Shown: piece by piece, positions 54,701 to 55,672 of the stretch
Layout: each line of letters begins with the position of its first letter
Position numbering within the stretch: the stretch's first letter is position 1
NCBI GenBank assembly: GCA_038373885.1
Contig: JAWZYV010012510.1
Location: 186,001 to 250,000 of the forward strand
Source of the DNA: Cheiracanthium punctorium
Lineage: Eukaryota; Arthropoda; Arachnida; Araneae; Cheiracanthiidae
DNA: 64,000 nt
Reading direction: 5' to 3'
Notes under the pieces: generated by a model
The model's input: the letters and a program-made list of their open reading frames with translations, nothing else
Told to the model about the DNA's origin: nothing
The model's database searches: none
Translations under genes and position numbers: made by a program

Positions 54701-55672
54701 ACAGATATTGCATTTTCAAATTTAATTAATTACTGGTTTCAAATTTGATTATTAATTACAGGGCATCCTGCATGTTATATGTATGTTGTAACTGTTTTTA
54801 TAATGCATGCTGCTATCCTGTAATACAGCGTTTCTCAACCTGTGGGGGCGACCTCCAAGGGGGGCGCAGAGCGTTTTCAGGAGGGGTGCGAGAAAAACCA
54901 AAGAGCAAGTAGTGATGCATGTTTTTAAAAAAAATCATTTTATTTATTCTCATTTTTACTCAAAAATGTATTCATTTTCGCTTAAAATGTTCATTCAAAC
55001 TTTACTGATAACTTTATTTTGTAGGAAATTCGACTACATGTTCATTGTGAGAGTTTAGAAAACAATGTATGCTGAAAAATGCGAGGGGGGGGGCACCGTA
55101 AGCTATCCTTTGTTGAGAGGGGGGCGACGCTAAAAGGTTGAGAACCGCTGCTGTAATATCTCATTCAGTAATGCAGCATACGTGTGTTGTAATGTTTTAT
55201 TTTGTGGTATAGTACATGTATAGTGTATAAAATTTTAATTTGAGATGTAGTATATTCTGTTTTATTTTGGAATATGGTATATGTACGTATAAGAATAGTA
55301 TTTTGAGGCATTGTATTGTGCTGAGATATTGTGGTGCTTGGGATAGGAGCTGCTTGGACGTGGGTGGAGTGAAAGCGTGTCTCCCGGAGGATATAAAGTT
55401 GTAAACCGCTTTGCGCTCAGCTCCCCTTGGAAGGTGTTCCCTGTTCTCTCCAATGCTGCATACCAAGTTACGCCAACGTCACCTCCAAAATAGGTCACGA
55501 ACTGCCACTGGTTCAGAGGCAGTCGTTATATATAACGAATTACATTCTTATATTTCAGGCATTTGAAGAGCTTACGACGAGATTGATGGCTAGCGACAAA
55601 TACTTGAAATACGCTGATGAAAGAAAAGTTTCTTTGACTCCACCTCGAGAATCACGTGCTTGTTATTGCTGA
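3167..55672 (+). CDS. Rab-family small GTPase, six coding exons
   Basis: Coding exons 3167-3221, 15397-15447, 36377-36500, 48099-48223, 51617-51747 and 55559-55672 join to 600 nt (199 residues plus TGA). All introns are GT-AG, and the split codons A/TG, G/AT, TC/A and G/TT join in frame. Visible motifs are the P-loop GDAMVGKS (residues 16-23), switch I Thr41 in TPTIGVD, WDTAGQE (63-69, catalytic Gln68 present), NKCD (121-124) and SALTG (153-157). The C-terminus CYC is a C-x-C double-geranylgeranylation signal. By family knowledge it would be a membrane-associated GTP switch in vesicle traffic. The subfamily is not clear: the interswitch is divergent, AGQEK replaces the usual AGQER, and the tail is short. 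The chosen ATG gives a normal short Rab N-terminus. Untranslated 5' exons cannot be excluded. Confidence 0.92.
3576..5992 (-). repeat. TAGCTGC-family repeat, long copy (copy 2), minus strand
   Basis: Read on the minus strand it starts TAGCTGCGTGCCCGTTC near 5990, matches the copy at 49624 (for example CCTGAGATCATTGCA-like and TAAATACCT..GACACTACAT), and ends with a (GT)n tract at 3626-3643 and TATTATAAAAGAAG. No ORF is present. A 128-bp fragment of another repeat (5518-5645) is inserted near its 5' end. Confidence 0.55.
5518..5645 (-). repeat. Terminal-hairpin repeat, family 2 fragment
   Basis: The reverse complement closely matches 53011-53130: it begins TTTCCGAACATGTACCATAT, carries GGAAAGTATTGTAATCATGA and continues ...ATTTTGGTGTATTGACACG. 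The ACTTTCC / GGAAAGT arms would form a hairpin at the element tip. Confidence 0.6.
5993..7512. other. No gene; poly-T-rich intronic DNA
   Basis: Contains long T runs (about 6125-6147, 6759-6788). Lysine-rich 'proteins' here are translations of those runs. A CACGC-ended piece near 6801 resembles the end of the element at 45177 but could not be delimited. Confidence 0.4.
7513..7740 (+). mobile_element. tRNA-like SINE (or tRNA relic) split by a hAT MITE
   Basis: Contains a pol III B box GGTTCGAATCC once the 117-bp insert and one target copy are discounted. It is preceded by GAGTGGTGAGGTCTCGG, which resembles an A-box/D-arm region set unusually close to the B box. No cloverleaf could be drawn, so an intact tRNA is unlikely. 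Boundaries are approximate. Confidence 0.4.
7596..7712. mobile_element. 117-bp hAT MITE inserted in a B box
   Basis: The termini TAGGGATGGACGCGAGAC and (reverse complement) TAGGGATGGATGCGAGAC match at 17 of 18 bases. The flanking 8-bp direct repeats GGTTCGAA (7588-7595 and 7713-7720) are identical, the size typical of hAT elements. It cannot encode a protein and so would depend on a transposase in trans. Confidence 0.8.
7741..8224. other. No recognised gene
   Basis: An 82-codon open frame (7860-8108) has no motif, and its composition is like its surroundings. Poly-A is present at about 8141-8156. Confidence 0.35.
8225..8545. repeat. Satellite-like unit, left of repeat copy A
   Basis: Carries GGAATCGAAATCTATCTTAA and CATAATCCATGAGTGTGCCG, both found repeatedly at 10480-10945. 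It ends with a TTTAACGCCCC motif that occurs inverted at about 10450. Confidence 0.5.
8546..10170. repeat. Terminal-hairpin repeat, family 1, copy A (1.6 kb)
   Basis: Begins ATTTTTACTTCCTTGTACGT; arms ACTTCCTT and AAGGAAGT can fold on each other. It ends ...TGCAAGGAAGTCATGTG..CACATCAGATT, so the outer ends also form an imperfect inverted repeat (ACTTCCTTGYACGT). A near-identical copy lies at 33189-34983. The interior has (GTAC/GTAT)n near 8769, repeated 'CATATCTCAAAAAC' modules, and three 86-89-bp units (from 9451, 9537 and 9626) built around the palindrome CGCCAAATTTGGCG. No ORF and no known class. Confidence 0.7.
10440..10945. repeat. Satellite-like array, about 3 units of 172-179 bp
   Basis: The phrase GGAATNNAAATCTATNTT recurs at about 10503, 10682 and 10854 (spacing 179 and 172 bp), each followed by a TACTAAAACT-like and a CATAATC(C/T)ATGA(G)TGTG phrase. 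Confidence 0.6.
11184..11617. mobile_element. piggyBac-like foldback MITE flanked by TTAA
   Basis: TTAA occurs at both edges (11180-11183 and 11618-11621), and the ends begin CCCTTTAACG and CCTTTTGAGG. Inside the left end GTGTTCCC/GGGAACAC forms a hairpin (11198-11218). The centre is a long imperfect palindrome: CCAATGCTGAAAAAAGGG and GCCGTTGCCATCGCTCGACT at about 11408-11460 are complementary to 11530-11596. TTAA targets and CCYT ends are typical of piggyBac. Relatives are at 27400-27556 and 48437-48811. Confidence 0.6.
11651..11664. repeat. Target-site duplication, LINE 3' side
   Basis: TCGTCACGTATAAG, identical to 15003-15016. It abuts the T run that represents the minus-strand poly(A) tail. 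Confidence 0.85.
11665..15002 (-). mobile_element. 5'-truncated I/Jockey/R1-group LINE
   Basis: Delimited by identical 14-bp direct repeats. On the minus strand it runs from the middle of the endonuclease to a poly(A) tail (T10 at 11665-11674). The missing 5' half and the duplication are the signature of target-primed reverse transcription. The ORF is interrupted, so the copy is dead. Confidence 0.88.
11808..14968 (-). pseudogene. LINE ORF2 remnant: endonuclease end, RT, RNase H
   Basis: Segments in different frames: 14968-13808 carries the tail of the endonuclease (SGHRM at the usual SDH site), linker and RT start ([10 protein letters not shown]); 13659-13435 carries FKGTYDTVW and TGLPQGAV; 13423-13226 carries [10 protein letters not shown]; 12925-12413 the connection domain with YTDGS; 12512-11808 RNase H ([30 protein letters not shown] split as two motifs). 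At least three frame changes separate them. It would have encoded a non-LTR reverse transcriptase. Codon use is unremarkable. Confidence 0.85.
15003..15016. repeat. Target-site duplication, LINE 5' side
   Basis: TCGTCACGTATAAG, the second exact copy. Confidence 0.85.
15017..15396. other. Intronic DNA with a G-rich dispersed repeat
   Basis: Around 15105-15180 the phrase TTACTTCAACGTATGGTTAC and flanking G/A tracts match 29462-29500. No gene except Rab exon 2 at its right edge. Confidence 0.4.
15397..15447 (+). CDS. Rab gene coding exon 2 (51 bp)
   Basis: Preceded by a T-rich tract ending TTACAG. Encodes [16 protein letters not shown] and completes the P-loop and helix alpha1. The donor is GTGAGT at 15448. 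It is too short to show as an open frame and was recognised by the VGKS motif and flanking splice sites. The BEL element starts only 156 bp downstream. Confidence 0.9.
15604..15842 (-). repeat. BEL 3' LTR (left copy)
   Basis: 239 bp. In element orientation it starts TGTTACGAATTCACTCG. Compared by eye with 21289-21527 it shows one substitution (TGTTACG versus TGTTGCG) and two compensating homopolymer changes (A9/A8, T9/T10). Confidence 0.9.
16013..20788 (-). CDS. BEL/Pao Gag-Pol polyprotein, integrase-deleted
   Basis: 1,591 uninterrupted codons. In order: coiled-coil N-terminus (1-100); BEL Gag region ([13 protein letters not shown], about 128-300); Cys knuckles ([13 protein letters not shown] 354-366 and a second Cys cluster 384-415); aspartic-protease-like segment ([10 protein letters not shown], 473-482); RT ([11 protein letters not shown] 814-824, YVDDLLSG 891-898); RNase H ([12 protein letters not shown] 1076-1087, [11 protein letters not shown]); integrase HHCC zinc domain (1389-1427), first Asp in GIDFTGP (1459) and second Asp in IFSDNAKS (1521). 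The frame then jumps straight to the C-terminal domain ([11 protein letters not shown], 1530-1540). The DDE glutamate block (usually ...GGFWER...) is absent, so integrase activity is not expected. Start at ATG 20788; a stop immediately follows LEIN. Confidence 0.93.
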   Translation of the reverse strand: MADKKELEKFKKQRSSHRSQVTKLISKIENRLSESDVEVDELESFLVQLQNKDEQIKAIDSKIEDLLEITEIESEIEQIDKYNEVIVFNSVKLKNKIKSLQTAVKDESTNVQLVTNNSNGRSSINAKLPKLKLQTYFGEPSEYLNFWNQFENSVENNPALSDVEKFSYLFGCLGGEALSCIKGFAITSENYKSAVKLIKDTFGQKDVLINAHVSKLLNMTPLKNTSNLHELRKLYFECQTQIRSLESLGVKSENYSVMLSAIILKLFPSDLALEFSKNQISSSNHNLEELMDFLHNAITARERTFHIHSPVPPPRATFNQTKQPNRRNFGVPNRNKYASSANELLTSASAKDTCIFCGQGHLSRVCENSNTQKKRDKLIRDKRCLLCCDLNCYLKICKGACCTFCNGRHARAICFKLENSKRQRVEHDTNTKSNEITSTSSNYMMNNGTGVLLQCVKVEMVGKELSDFGFCIFDNGSERTFVKKSVSKKLRLKVVGSENLNIYSFGAKTPRMQVCRRVELKLRNVLNGYEVVIEALEIEEISKATINFPDRSAHAEMEAKGYHLTFNIQELSSDCQISVLLGSDYFWDLVKGFEKLNSSLVAVNTELGWSLQGKCDEGSESTLVNLVQSDLKFDSTELTRFWELENLGIEKIETNCFSVKEQEIMQNFNDSIRFVDGRYCVKLPWKAGMKEKLANNRKGAYERFGSLVKRFRRNLSFFEDYKKVVDGYLEEGVVERSLCDTELSCQEPSFYLPHHAVIREDKSTTRLRIVFDGSAHEENELSLNDCLYKGLNLYPNLFELLIKFRQNPIAFTADIRQAYLQISIDPVDRSFTRFLWKDDINREPCEELYFTRVLFGLKPSPYLLAATLNYHFKNKSVEFPETCRLLLDSFYVDDLLSGEEEVDAALKITTESVEILKEANMTLRKWKTNSKELRECWKRANMETGEENNNLLTEFETPSKVLGLSWDPDKDTIFFDVTDIVKFIENKTATKRAVLQVVGRVYDPIGFLGPFMIKLKCLLQEIWSNNLDWDDRLPHSLCHKWQMWCSELKTLDCLQIPRYYFSNLNSKFKSFEIHSFSDSSMLAYGAVLYIRAVSTDGNIFVSFISCKSRVAPLKGLTLPRLELMGALLSSRLAHQVGKCFDKYNISSFFWTDSTITLCWIQSNSSKFKTFVKNRVEEIQHLTNPDNWAYCSGKENPADILSRGISGSELAKNVLWWQGPPWLSQPREFWPCKPQIENPSEDLELRKECKNVNQNECIVKDSQFVFDLNNYSSLTKVLKITVLVIRFVSKLKKQHVKMGPYSAIELFRAELAWIKYEQRLVYSSELECLENGKQIPKDSSLFKLAPFLDENHVLRVRGRLEESSLSNDEIHPIILPRQSRFTKLLILREHNKICHSGVSATLAQIRSRFWIPKGRQVVKGVLKTCLVCNRYSVKPAKQITAQLPKTRVLESPPFTVSGIDFTGPVFVRSGNTQQKSYIALFTCGVTRAVHLELITDMSTKSFILSLRRFLARKGNCRVIFSDNAKSFRTVDNIKRGDIVLIEGTSKSKFLWPLGIIEDVFVGRDGLVRSCLVRTNKGRYKRPIQLIYPLEIN
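21289..21527 (-). repeat. BEL 5' LTR (right copy)
   Basis: 239 bp, starting TGTTGCGAATTCACTCG in element orientation. The sequence immediately inside (minus strand, TTGGCGCATCGG...) is where a primer-binding site should lie. The primer tRNA was not identified. Confidence 0.9.
21528..23221. other. Intronic DNA with unrecognised coding-like pieces
   Basis: A 175-codon open frame lies on the minus strand (22920-22393) and an open stretch on the plus strand (about 21950-22190, one internal TGA, rich in E/N/I). Neither has a motif I recognise. They may be decayed transposon genes. There is a T/A run near 22260. Confidence 0.3.
23222..23342 (-). mobile_element. Solo pogo/Tigger-like terminal repeat
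   Basis: The reverse complement starts CAGTAGAATCTACTAAAGTG and continues with GTGACCACC-type phrases, and it is flanked by TA (23343-23344). The opening CAGTAGAATCT is also how the Tigger copy at 37728 begins. The partner end was not found. Confidence 0.5.
23343..24639. other. No gene recognised
   Basis: AT-rich intronic DNA with a poly-A run at about 23521-23534 and a repeated TCCTTCTACTTTTTTTAC phrase (24356 and 24539). No motif-bearing frame. Confidence 0.35.
24640..26556 (-). pseudogene. Ty3/gypsy pol remnant (RT, RNase H, integrase)
   Basis: Reading the minus strand across several frames: RT (SSPWAS-like [44 protein letters not shown]), the post-RT region ([16 protein letters not shown] at about 25850), RNase H ([18 protein letters not shown], about 25600), and integrase (zinc-finger end about 24900, [18 protein letters not shown] about 24690-24740). 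Frameshifts and stops occur throughout, and no LTRs were located. It would have encoded a gypsy Pol. It is truncated on the right where a Tc1 element inserted at a TA. Confidence 0.85.
26899..27290. repeat. Possible SINE-like GC-rich block
   Basis: A block distinctly richer in G+C than its surroundings, starting GCAGTGGTCTGGGCACTAAA and containing CCTCTGGGGGTGCCGATTTC. It has no coding motif. A tRNA-like head is possible but no B box was confirmed. Confidence 0.25.
27400..27556. repeat. Foldback-element fragment (copy 2)
   Basis: From TCTCTAGATCTGTGGCAC to TTTCAGCATTGGGAAAGGGT it matches the right half of the element at 11184-11617. At its left a perfect 12-bp hairpin AGCTGGCTGTGC / GCACAGCCAGCT (27400-27427) is present. 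The left half is missing. Confidence 0.6.
27648..29136 (+). mobile_element. Second Tc1-like transposon, nested in the hAT
   Basis: Perfect inverted ends beginning CACTCATGTCCATAAATTAA and extending about 27 bp, with flanking TA at 27646-27647 and 29137-29138. It is 1,489 bp with one transposase gene in the + direction, and is the youngest layer of this stack. Confidence 0.92.
27890..28910 (+). pseudogene. Tc1 transposase with a frameshift and a nonsense codon
   Basis: First part to 28332: HTH domains ([32 protein letters not shown]). A frame change near 28310-28332 leads to the catalytic part 28329-28760: [16 protein letters not shown] and [12 protein letters not shown], 34 residues between second Asp and Glu. 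A TAA after RRIAAR (28758-28760) ends it, while the same frame continues [13 protein letters not shown] to TAA at 28908-28910. The start codon is uncertain because the usual ATG before the RRHLDDV segment is not obvious. Inactive as it stands. Confidence 0.85.
29137..29705. other. hAT interior with G-rich repeat
   Basis: Contains the TTACTTCAACGTATAGTTAC block shared with 15105-15180 and several G runs. Open frames here are low-complexity. Confidence 0.35.
29706..29852. mobile_element. hAT MITE, GGCGGATTA type (copy 1)
   Basis: CAGTGGCGGATTAA at the left and CAAGGGCGGATTAAAG (reverse complement) at the right. It shares AGGATCTTTTACA / TATACATC interior phrases with 58439-58616, in opposite orientation. 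The flanks are C-rich, so the duplication is not decisive here. Confidence 0.55.
31995..32560 (+). pseudogene. BEL/Pao integrase fragment (catalytic end)
   Basis: The plus strand reads SDNGTNFTG, then RWKFNP, then after a frame change [29 protein letters not shown] and finally [11 protein letters not shown]...[15 protein letters not shown]. These are the second Asp, the Glu block and the C-terminal region of a BEL integrase. At least two frame changes. No LTR was found nearby. Confidence 0.75.
32561..33088. other. No gene recognised
   Basis: The left part may extend the BEL fragment. Then AT-rich DNA with a poly-A run at about 32986-32998. Confidence 0.3.
33089..33188. repeat. Left member of a direct repeat flanking copies B and C
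   Basis: Begins TTTTTCAATTCCTACTATTA and contains CACACTC..CCTATATATAT and CGTTAATAAAATAC. It closely resembles 36055-36172. Confidence 0.6.
33189..34983. repeat. Terminal-hairpin repeat, family 1, copy B (1.8 kb)
   Basis: The same ends as copy A (ATTTTTACTTCC... to ...CACATCAGATT) with high similarity throughout. It is about 170 bp longer because one internal module (about 33600-33770, CGCATATCTCAAAAACTATT to CGCTCTATGGGCCGAAATTC) is present an extra time. The three 86/89-bp palindrome-bearing units start at 34271, 34357 and 34446, the same periods as in copy A. Confidence 0.7.
35018..36056. repeat. Terminal-hairpin repeat, family 1, partial copy C
   Basis: Lacks the 5' hairpin. It starts within a CAACTGGATAATTTAT module and proceeds through the same internal modules and CGCCAAATTTGGCGATAG units (one 86-bp step, then a shortened 49-bp step). 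More diverged than A and B. Confidence 0.6.
36055..36172. repeat. Right member of the direct repeat flanking copies B and C
   Basis: Matches 33089-33188 with an extra TATTTATATATC insertion. It lies about 200 bp upstream of Rab exon 3. Confidence 0.6.
36377..36500 (+). CDS. Rab gene coding exon 3
   Basis: The acceptor is TTCTTTAG and the donor is GTAAGT at 36501. It encodes switch I (TPTIGVDY), the interswitch and switch II (WDTAGQEKF), ending in two bases of Ser77. Intron 2 upstream is about 20.9 kb and is the most transposon-loaded intron. Confidence 0.92.
36614..37598. mobile_element. TIR element with CCCAGACAGCACA ends and CAAGCTT array
   Basis: Inverted ends CCCAGACAGCACA. Both subterminal zones (36650-36790, 37425-37575) contain at least ten TAAGCTTG/CAAGCTTA motifs. 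The interior has no ORF. The duplication is not clear, so the class is unknown. Confidence 0.55.
37975..37988. repeat. Target-site duplication, I/Jockey 3' side
   Basis: AAGCTACACAAAGA, identical to 43684-43697. Confidence 0.85.
38245..41922 (-). CDS. LINE ORF2: endonuclease, reverse transcriptase, RNase H
   Basis: About 1,225 residues from the ATG at 41922-41920, two bases after the ORF1 stop, suggesting reinitiation. Positions: APE-type endonuclease 1-225 (NCHGF, LQET near 36, [14 protein letters not shown] near 133, NSDHFPI near 208); RT about 480-760 ([21 protein letters not shown] near 578, [17 protein letters not shown] near 667); RNase H about 965-1085 ([43 protein letters not shown]); a terminal C-x2-C-x7-H-x4-C finger near 1166-1182. 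It would nick target DNA and copy the RNA in place. All catalytic motifs are present and no stop or frameshift was seen. Confidence 0.93.
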   Translation of the reverse strand: MALLLSWNCHGFHNKIDDLKTLIYDYNPACLALQETYLKTNKQSQILNYTIHRKDYELGERASGGVALLINNQYPYYILNLNTTLQAVAARIHLKHLTTICSIYLPPNETICQTSLNSLIQQLHPPFILLGDMNGHSPVWGSTDINNRGQLIEQLLTDFSLCVMNNGDNTYFHYPTKSFHAIDLAICSPSILPLYNFSVSSDLHNSDHFPIFLSPLYYNPKGTFTTPRYIYDKADWPTFTELSKITSNILEGTIEEVVDKVTSVIIKAADANIPKSGMTLRRNKKPWWNETCTLAKKQQQKAWSVFRRYPTTENLVLFKKAKAYARRIRRQSQKQSWVKYVSSITPTTTSKELWLKTKRAMGIYNNPSITCLSINNNIISDTKEIANNIGQTLASISCSTSFSNRFFSYKQQCERKKIKFKTSSHFPYNSDFTINELTKYLRQSSNTSPGPDSITYEMLKHLSYDSLLNLLKLYNRIWNEQTFPSAWSNAIVIPFPKPGKDTSNPSNYRPIALTSCLCKLMEKIVNARLVYILETGDHIHPFQSGFRKGRSTIDNILNLETQIRNAFLRKNHLVSVFFDIEKAYDRTWRYGILQDLYNIGFRGNLPIFIKNFLSLRNFRVRVNGTLSDNFAQEEGVPQGSVLSVTLFSIKINNILNQLPPPVNGSLYVDDLQISCQGKDMRLIERQLQSTINRILKWCDINGFTISAEKTVCTHFCRKRGIHPDPELYLGHTNIVQKDFVKFLGVTFDKKLTFAKHISDIRSACEKKLNILKVLTNTSWGADRDALLRIYRAVIRSKLDYACCAYGSTCKSALKKLDTVHHTALRICSGAFRTSPVHSLYVTCHEPSLTLIRHQLSLNTYFRILSHPSHPLKNSFIDTHLDRLYANRPICTPPFGLRVRRGLVGTQLEDVNVSTCSFHDIPPWHTLQISYLQPFEGFAKQDTDPKIYQQLFSDHNNKYEKYEQLYTDGSKSGNHVGFAFVANNHTCSYTLPQFCSIFTAELLAIYESLLYIPRTNTKNFIIYSDSLSVLENLKSGSLTHNYMHKVSHKYAQLINRGYSILLCWVPSHIGIPGNEKADTLAKHATLPYTGNPSYSDIKTSISSIVKGIWVDKWGNETGNKLRSIRPTLSHWSSHPYRRLDVILTRLRIGHTRLTHKHLLLGEPAPECHHCHTNLTISHVLTSCTAFNNLYTIFFNCSHPKLDDILGETPHRNLFAFLRRINILYSV
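41925..43136 (-). CDS. LINE ORF1: Gag-like nucleic-acid-binding protein
   Basis: The frame is open from 43244, but I prefer the Met at 43136 ([11 protein letters not shown]), because the 36 preceding residues look like translated leader. It gives 403 residues. Features numbered from 43244: an RRM-like region about 57-140, three zinc knuckles at 214-227 (CX2CX4HX4C), 233-246 (CX2CX4HX4C) and 252-266 (CX2CX3HX6C), then a Ser/Thr/Lys-rich tail. In Jockey-type elements this protein packages the element RNA. The stop TGA is at 41927-41925. Confidence 0.88.
   Translation of the reverse strand: MDSTLSLSNVNVPNSLTEGAITAKFFLIKCQDGNFNQTSPFLIHKTIISNVGEVAKIKKIRSGDILIEVTNNKQANNIMQLKTIGLKPVTVLPHRTLNSSRGVISEPDLLHCSEAEILENLKSQNVCAVRRISIRRNNQTLDTKHIILTFHSPKLPSHIKAGYLSCAVRPYIPNPTRCFQCQKFGHTKPSCRGSPTCARCGTSGHDSETCSNPPKCVNCKQDHPSYSRSCPKWSFEKEIQSLRATQGLSYPEARKVMNSRTPKPGQSYAAVVKSAKSIAVQTEPPKSVPVSIPTSTTKTKHSTSTQNNSSIALQKSTSKKKSESNNSTQNRPLIKKTAAYKAKYSKSRLKKILPQKPIDDSILHLDPTDSDISDNIMDDDDIPSTPLTPTGTKSKLSIIPNIT
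43684..43697. repeat. Target-site duplication, I/Jockey 5' side
   Basis: AAGCTACACAAAGA, the second exact copy, followed by Tigger sequence. Confidence 0.85.
44046..44252 (+). pseudogene. Tigger transposase N-terminal fragment
   Basis: 68 codons from ATG at 44046: [20 protein letters not shown], then [17 protein letters not shown], a Psq/CENP-B-type helix-turn-helix. It stops at 44250-44252. The DDE domain is missing, so it is a DNA-binding remnant at most. Confidence 0.75.
44628..45176. other. Intronic DNA with a (TAA)n microsatellite
   Basis: The (ATA/TAA)n tract is at about 44965-44992; there is a poly-A run at 44774-44792. No gene. Confidence 0.5.
45177..46472. mobile_element. TIR element with CACGCTTAAATC ends, 1.3 kb
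   Basis: Matching inverted ends CACGCTTAAATCTATTGA, with TA at 45175-45176 and 46473-46474. The interior is AT-rich with repeated GAGTAAAAT and TGTACTCAATTA phrases and has no ORF. Class uncertain (Chapaev-like by the CACG start, or a Tc1/mariner MITE by the TA flanks). Confidence 0.6.
46473..46924. other. No recognised gene
   Basis: A 74-codon open frame (46442-46666) overlaps the element end and has no known motif. CGCTAAATACGCCAATCT-like DNA near 46813 also occurs near 5005 (GGCGCTAAATACGCCAATCT). Confidence 0.35.
46925..47110 (-). repeat. SINE-like block with A box and inserted hairpin
   Basis: The minus strand reads AGTGGCATAGCGCGCTGACC, an 11-of-12 fit to a pol III A box, at about 47070-47090. 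Where a B box would be expected there is instead a perfect hairpin, GTATTAAGTACTGG / CCAGTACTTAATAC (46988-47027, 12-nt loop). Confidence 0.4.
47151..47245. repeat. CCCGG-rich imperfect repeat, probable transposon end
   Basis: TAGGCTTGCCAGACGTCCCG is followed by several GTCCCGG/CCGGGAC repeats in both orientations, looking like a subterminal region of a DNA transposon. The other end was not found. Confidence 0.35.
47373..47531. repeat. Tandem duplication, 2 x 79 bp
   Basis: The unit starting TGTTTAAATTTTTATTCCTT is repeated exactly at a 79-bp period and followed by a partial third start at 47531. Confidence 0.85.
47790..47960 (-). repeat. SINE-like element (minus strand)
   Basis: The reverse complement has GCTCTCAACGCG..GCCAGGAAGGTGCCAG followed by the B-box-like GGTTCAAAACC. 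The same arrangement (GCTCTCAAAACTGC..AGGTGCCAGATTCAAACC) occurs at 59230-59400. A tRNA-derived dispersed repeat is likely. Confidence 0.45.
48099..48223 (+). CDS. Rab gene coding exon 4
   Basis: The acceptor is TTTTTTCAG and the donor is GTAAGT at 48224. It encodes [15 protein letters not shown], the next helix ([11 protein letters not shown]) and the start of beta5, ending with the first base of Val119. VYDVT is characteristic of Rab proteins. Confidence 0.92.
48437..48811. repeat. Foldback element, diverged copy 3
   Basis: Carries both palindrome arms (GTTGCCATCGCTC at about 48463, GAGCGGTGGCGACGGCTGCC at about 48597) and, in reversed order relative to 11184-11617, the CATCTGCTGAAAA and GAGAATCCTTTACTTTTTAG phrases. 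Edges are not precise and no TTAA pair was found. Confidence 0.5.
48812..49470. other. Intronic DNA with a G tract
   Basis: A G-rich run lies at about 49260-49276. Overlapping open frames on both strands are produced by it. No gene. Confidence 0.4.
49471..49535 (+). repeat. Terminal-hairpin repeat, family 2, short fragment
   Basis: CTTTCTGAACATGTATCATA..AGGAAAGTACAGTAAAATTATCATGAA aligns with the first 60 bp of the copies at 53011 and 5645 (minus). Only the tip is present. Confidence 0.5.
49624..51032 (+). repeat. TAGCTGC-family repeat, copy 3 (1.4 kb)
   Basis: Starts TACTAGCTGCGTGCCCGTTC and ends ...TTTATTTATATAGATTT after a CAGACAGACAGACAAAC tract. It contains a (CA)n tract (49795-49820) and the TTCCCAAAAATCTGCAAA segment shared with copies 1 and 2. 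No ORF. Class unknown; such starts are common at the ends of arthropod RTE/Penelope-like or Helitron-like repeats (inference). Confidence 0.6.
51033..51616. other. Intron 4 end, no gene besides exon 5
   Basis: AT-rich. A polypyrimidine tract leads into the exon 5 acceptor. Confidence 0.5.
51617..51747 (+). CDS. Rab gene coding exon 5
   Basis: The acceptor is CTTCTTGAAG and the donor is GTATGT at 51748. It encodes VGNKCD (base-recognition motif), a charged loop, helix alpha4 and [13 protein letters not shown] (G5 motif). It ends in phase 0. Confidence 0.92.
51922..52104. repeat. Tandem duplication, 2 x 91 bp, diverged
   Basis: TACATGTAT(T/C)TAAAT(A/G)CTATTAG...GTAGAATATGCTT is repeated at a 91-bp period with several differences, so it is older than the 79-bp one at 47373. 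Confidence 0.8.
52105..53007. other. No gene recognised in this part of intron 5
   Basis: A G-rich/C-rich stretch at about 52705-52735 and 52937-52958, and a short GC-richer segment at 52380-52610 with no recognised motif. Possible decayed repeat. Confidence 0.3.
53321..54502. mobile_element. hAT element carrying a LINE RNase H fragment
   Basis: Identical 8-bp duplications GCCTATGG (53313-53320 and 54503-54510). The ends are CAGTGGCGCGCTAA and (reverse complement) CAGCAGTGCGCAAA. The interior includes a LINE-derived segment; there is no hAT transposase. Confidence 0.75.
53507..54031 (-). pseudogene. LINE RNase H fragment inside the hAT
   Basis: Reads [42 protein letters not shown] and [18 protein letters not shown]: the four acidic positions of a LINE RNase H. 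It is related to, but clearly different from, the copy at 11808-12925. RT is absent. A short related stretch may continue to about 54240. Confidence 0.8.
54826..55150. mobile_element. 325-bp hAT MITE with exact duplication
   Basis: Flanking CTGTAATA at 54818-54825 and 55151-55158. The ends are CAGCGTTTCTCAACCTGTGG and (reverse complement) CAGCGGTTCTCAACCTTTTA, a terminus typical of hAT elements. No usable ORF. Confidence 0.85.
55159..55558. other. End of intron 5
   Basis: Nothing recognised before the exon 6 acceptor. Confidence 0.4.
55559..55672 (+). CDS. Rab gene coding exon 6 with C-x-C prenylation tail
   Basis: The acceptor is TATATTTCAG. It encodes helix alpha5 ([10 protein letters not shown]), a short hypervariable tail and the terminal Cys-Tyr-Cys followed by TGA at 55670. 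The C-x-C end is the usual substrate of Rab geranylgeranyl transferase. Confidence 0.92.
   Translation, partial: AFEELTTRLMASDKYLKYADERKVSLTPPRESRACYC

Larger units (their letters stand above)
53011..54710 (+). repeat. Terminal-hairpin repeat, family 2, dimer split by a hAT
   Basis: Starts with arms ACTTTCC / GGAAAGT (53012-53041), then CATGAAAAAATTCGACTTCG and a (TATG)n tract near 53131. Module AGCTCAAATTGGGTA..CTACAGGGCT..ACGACAAA occurs at 53196-53305 and again at 54560-54680, so two tandem modules flank the hAT insert at 53321-54502. Confidence 0.6.
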
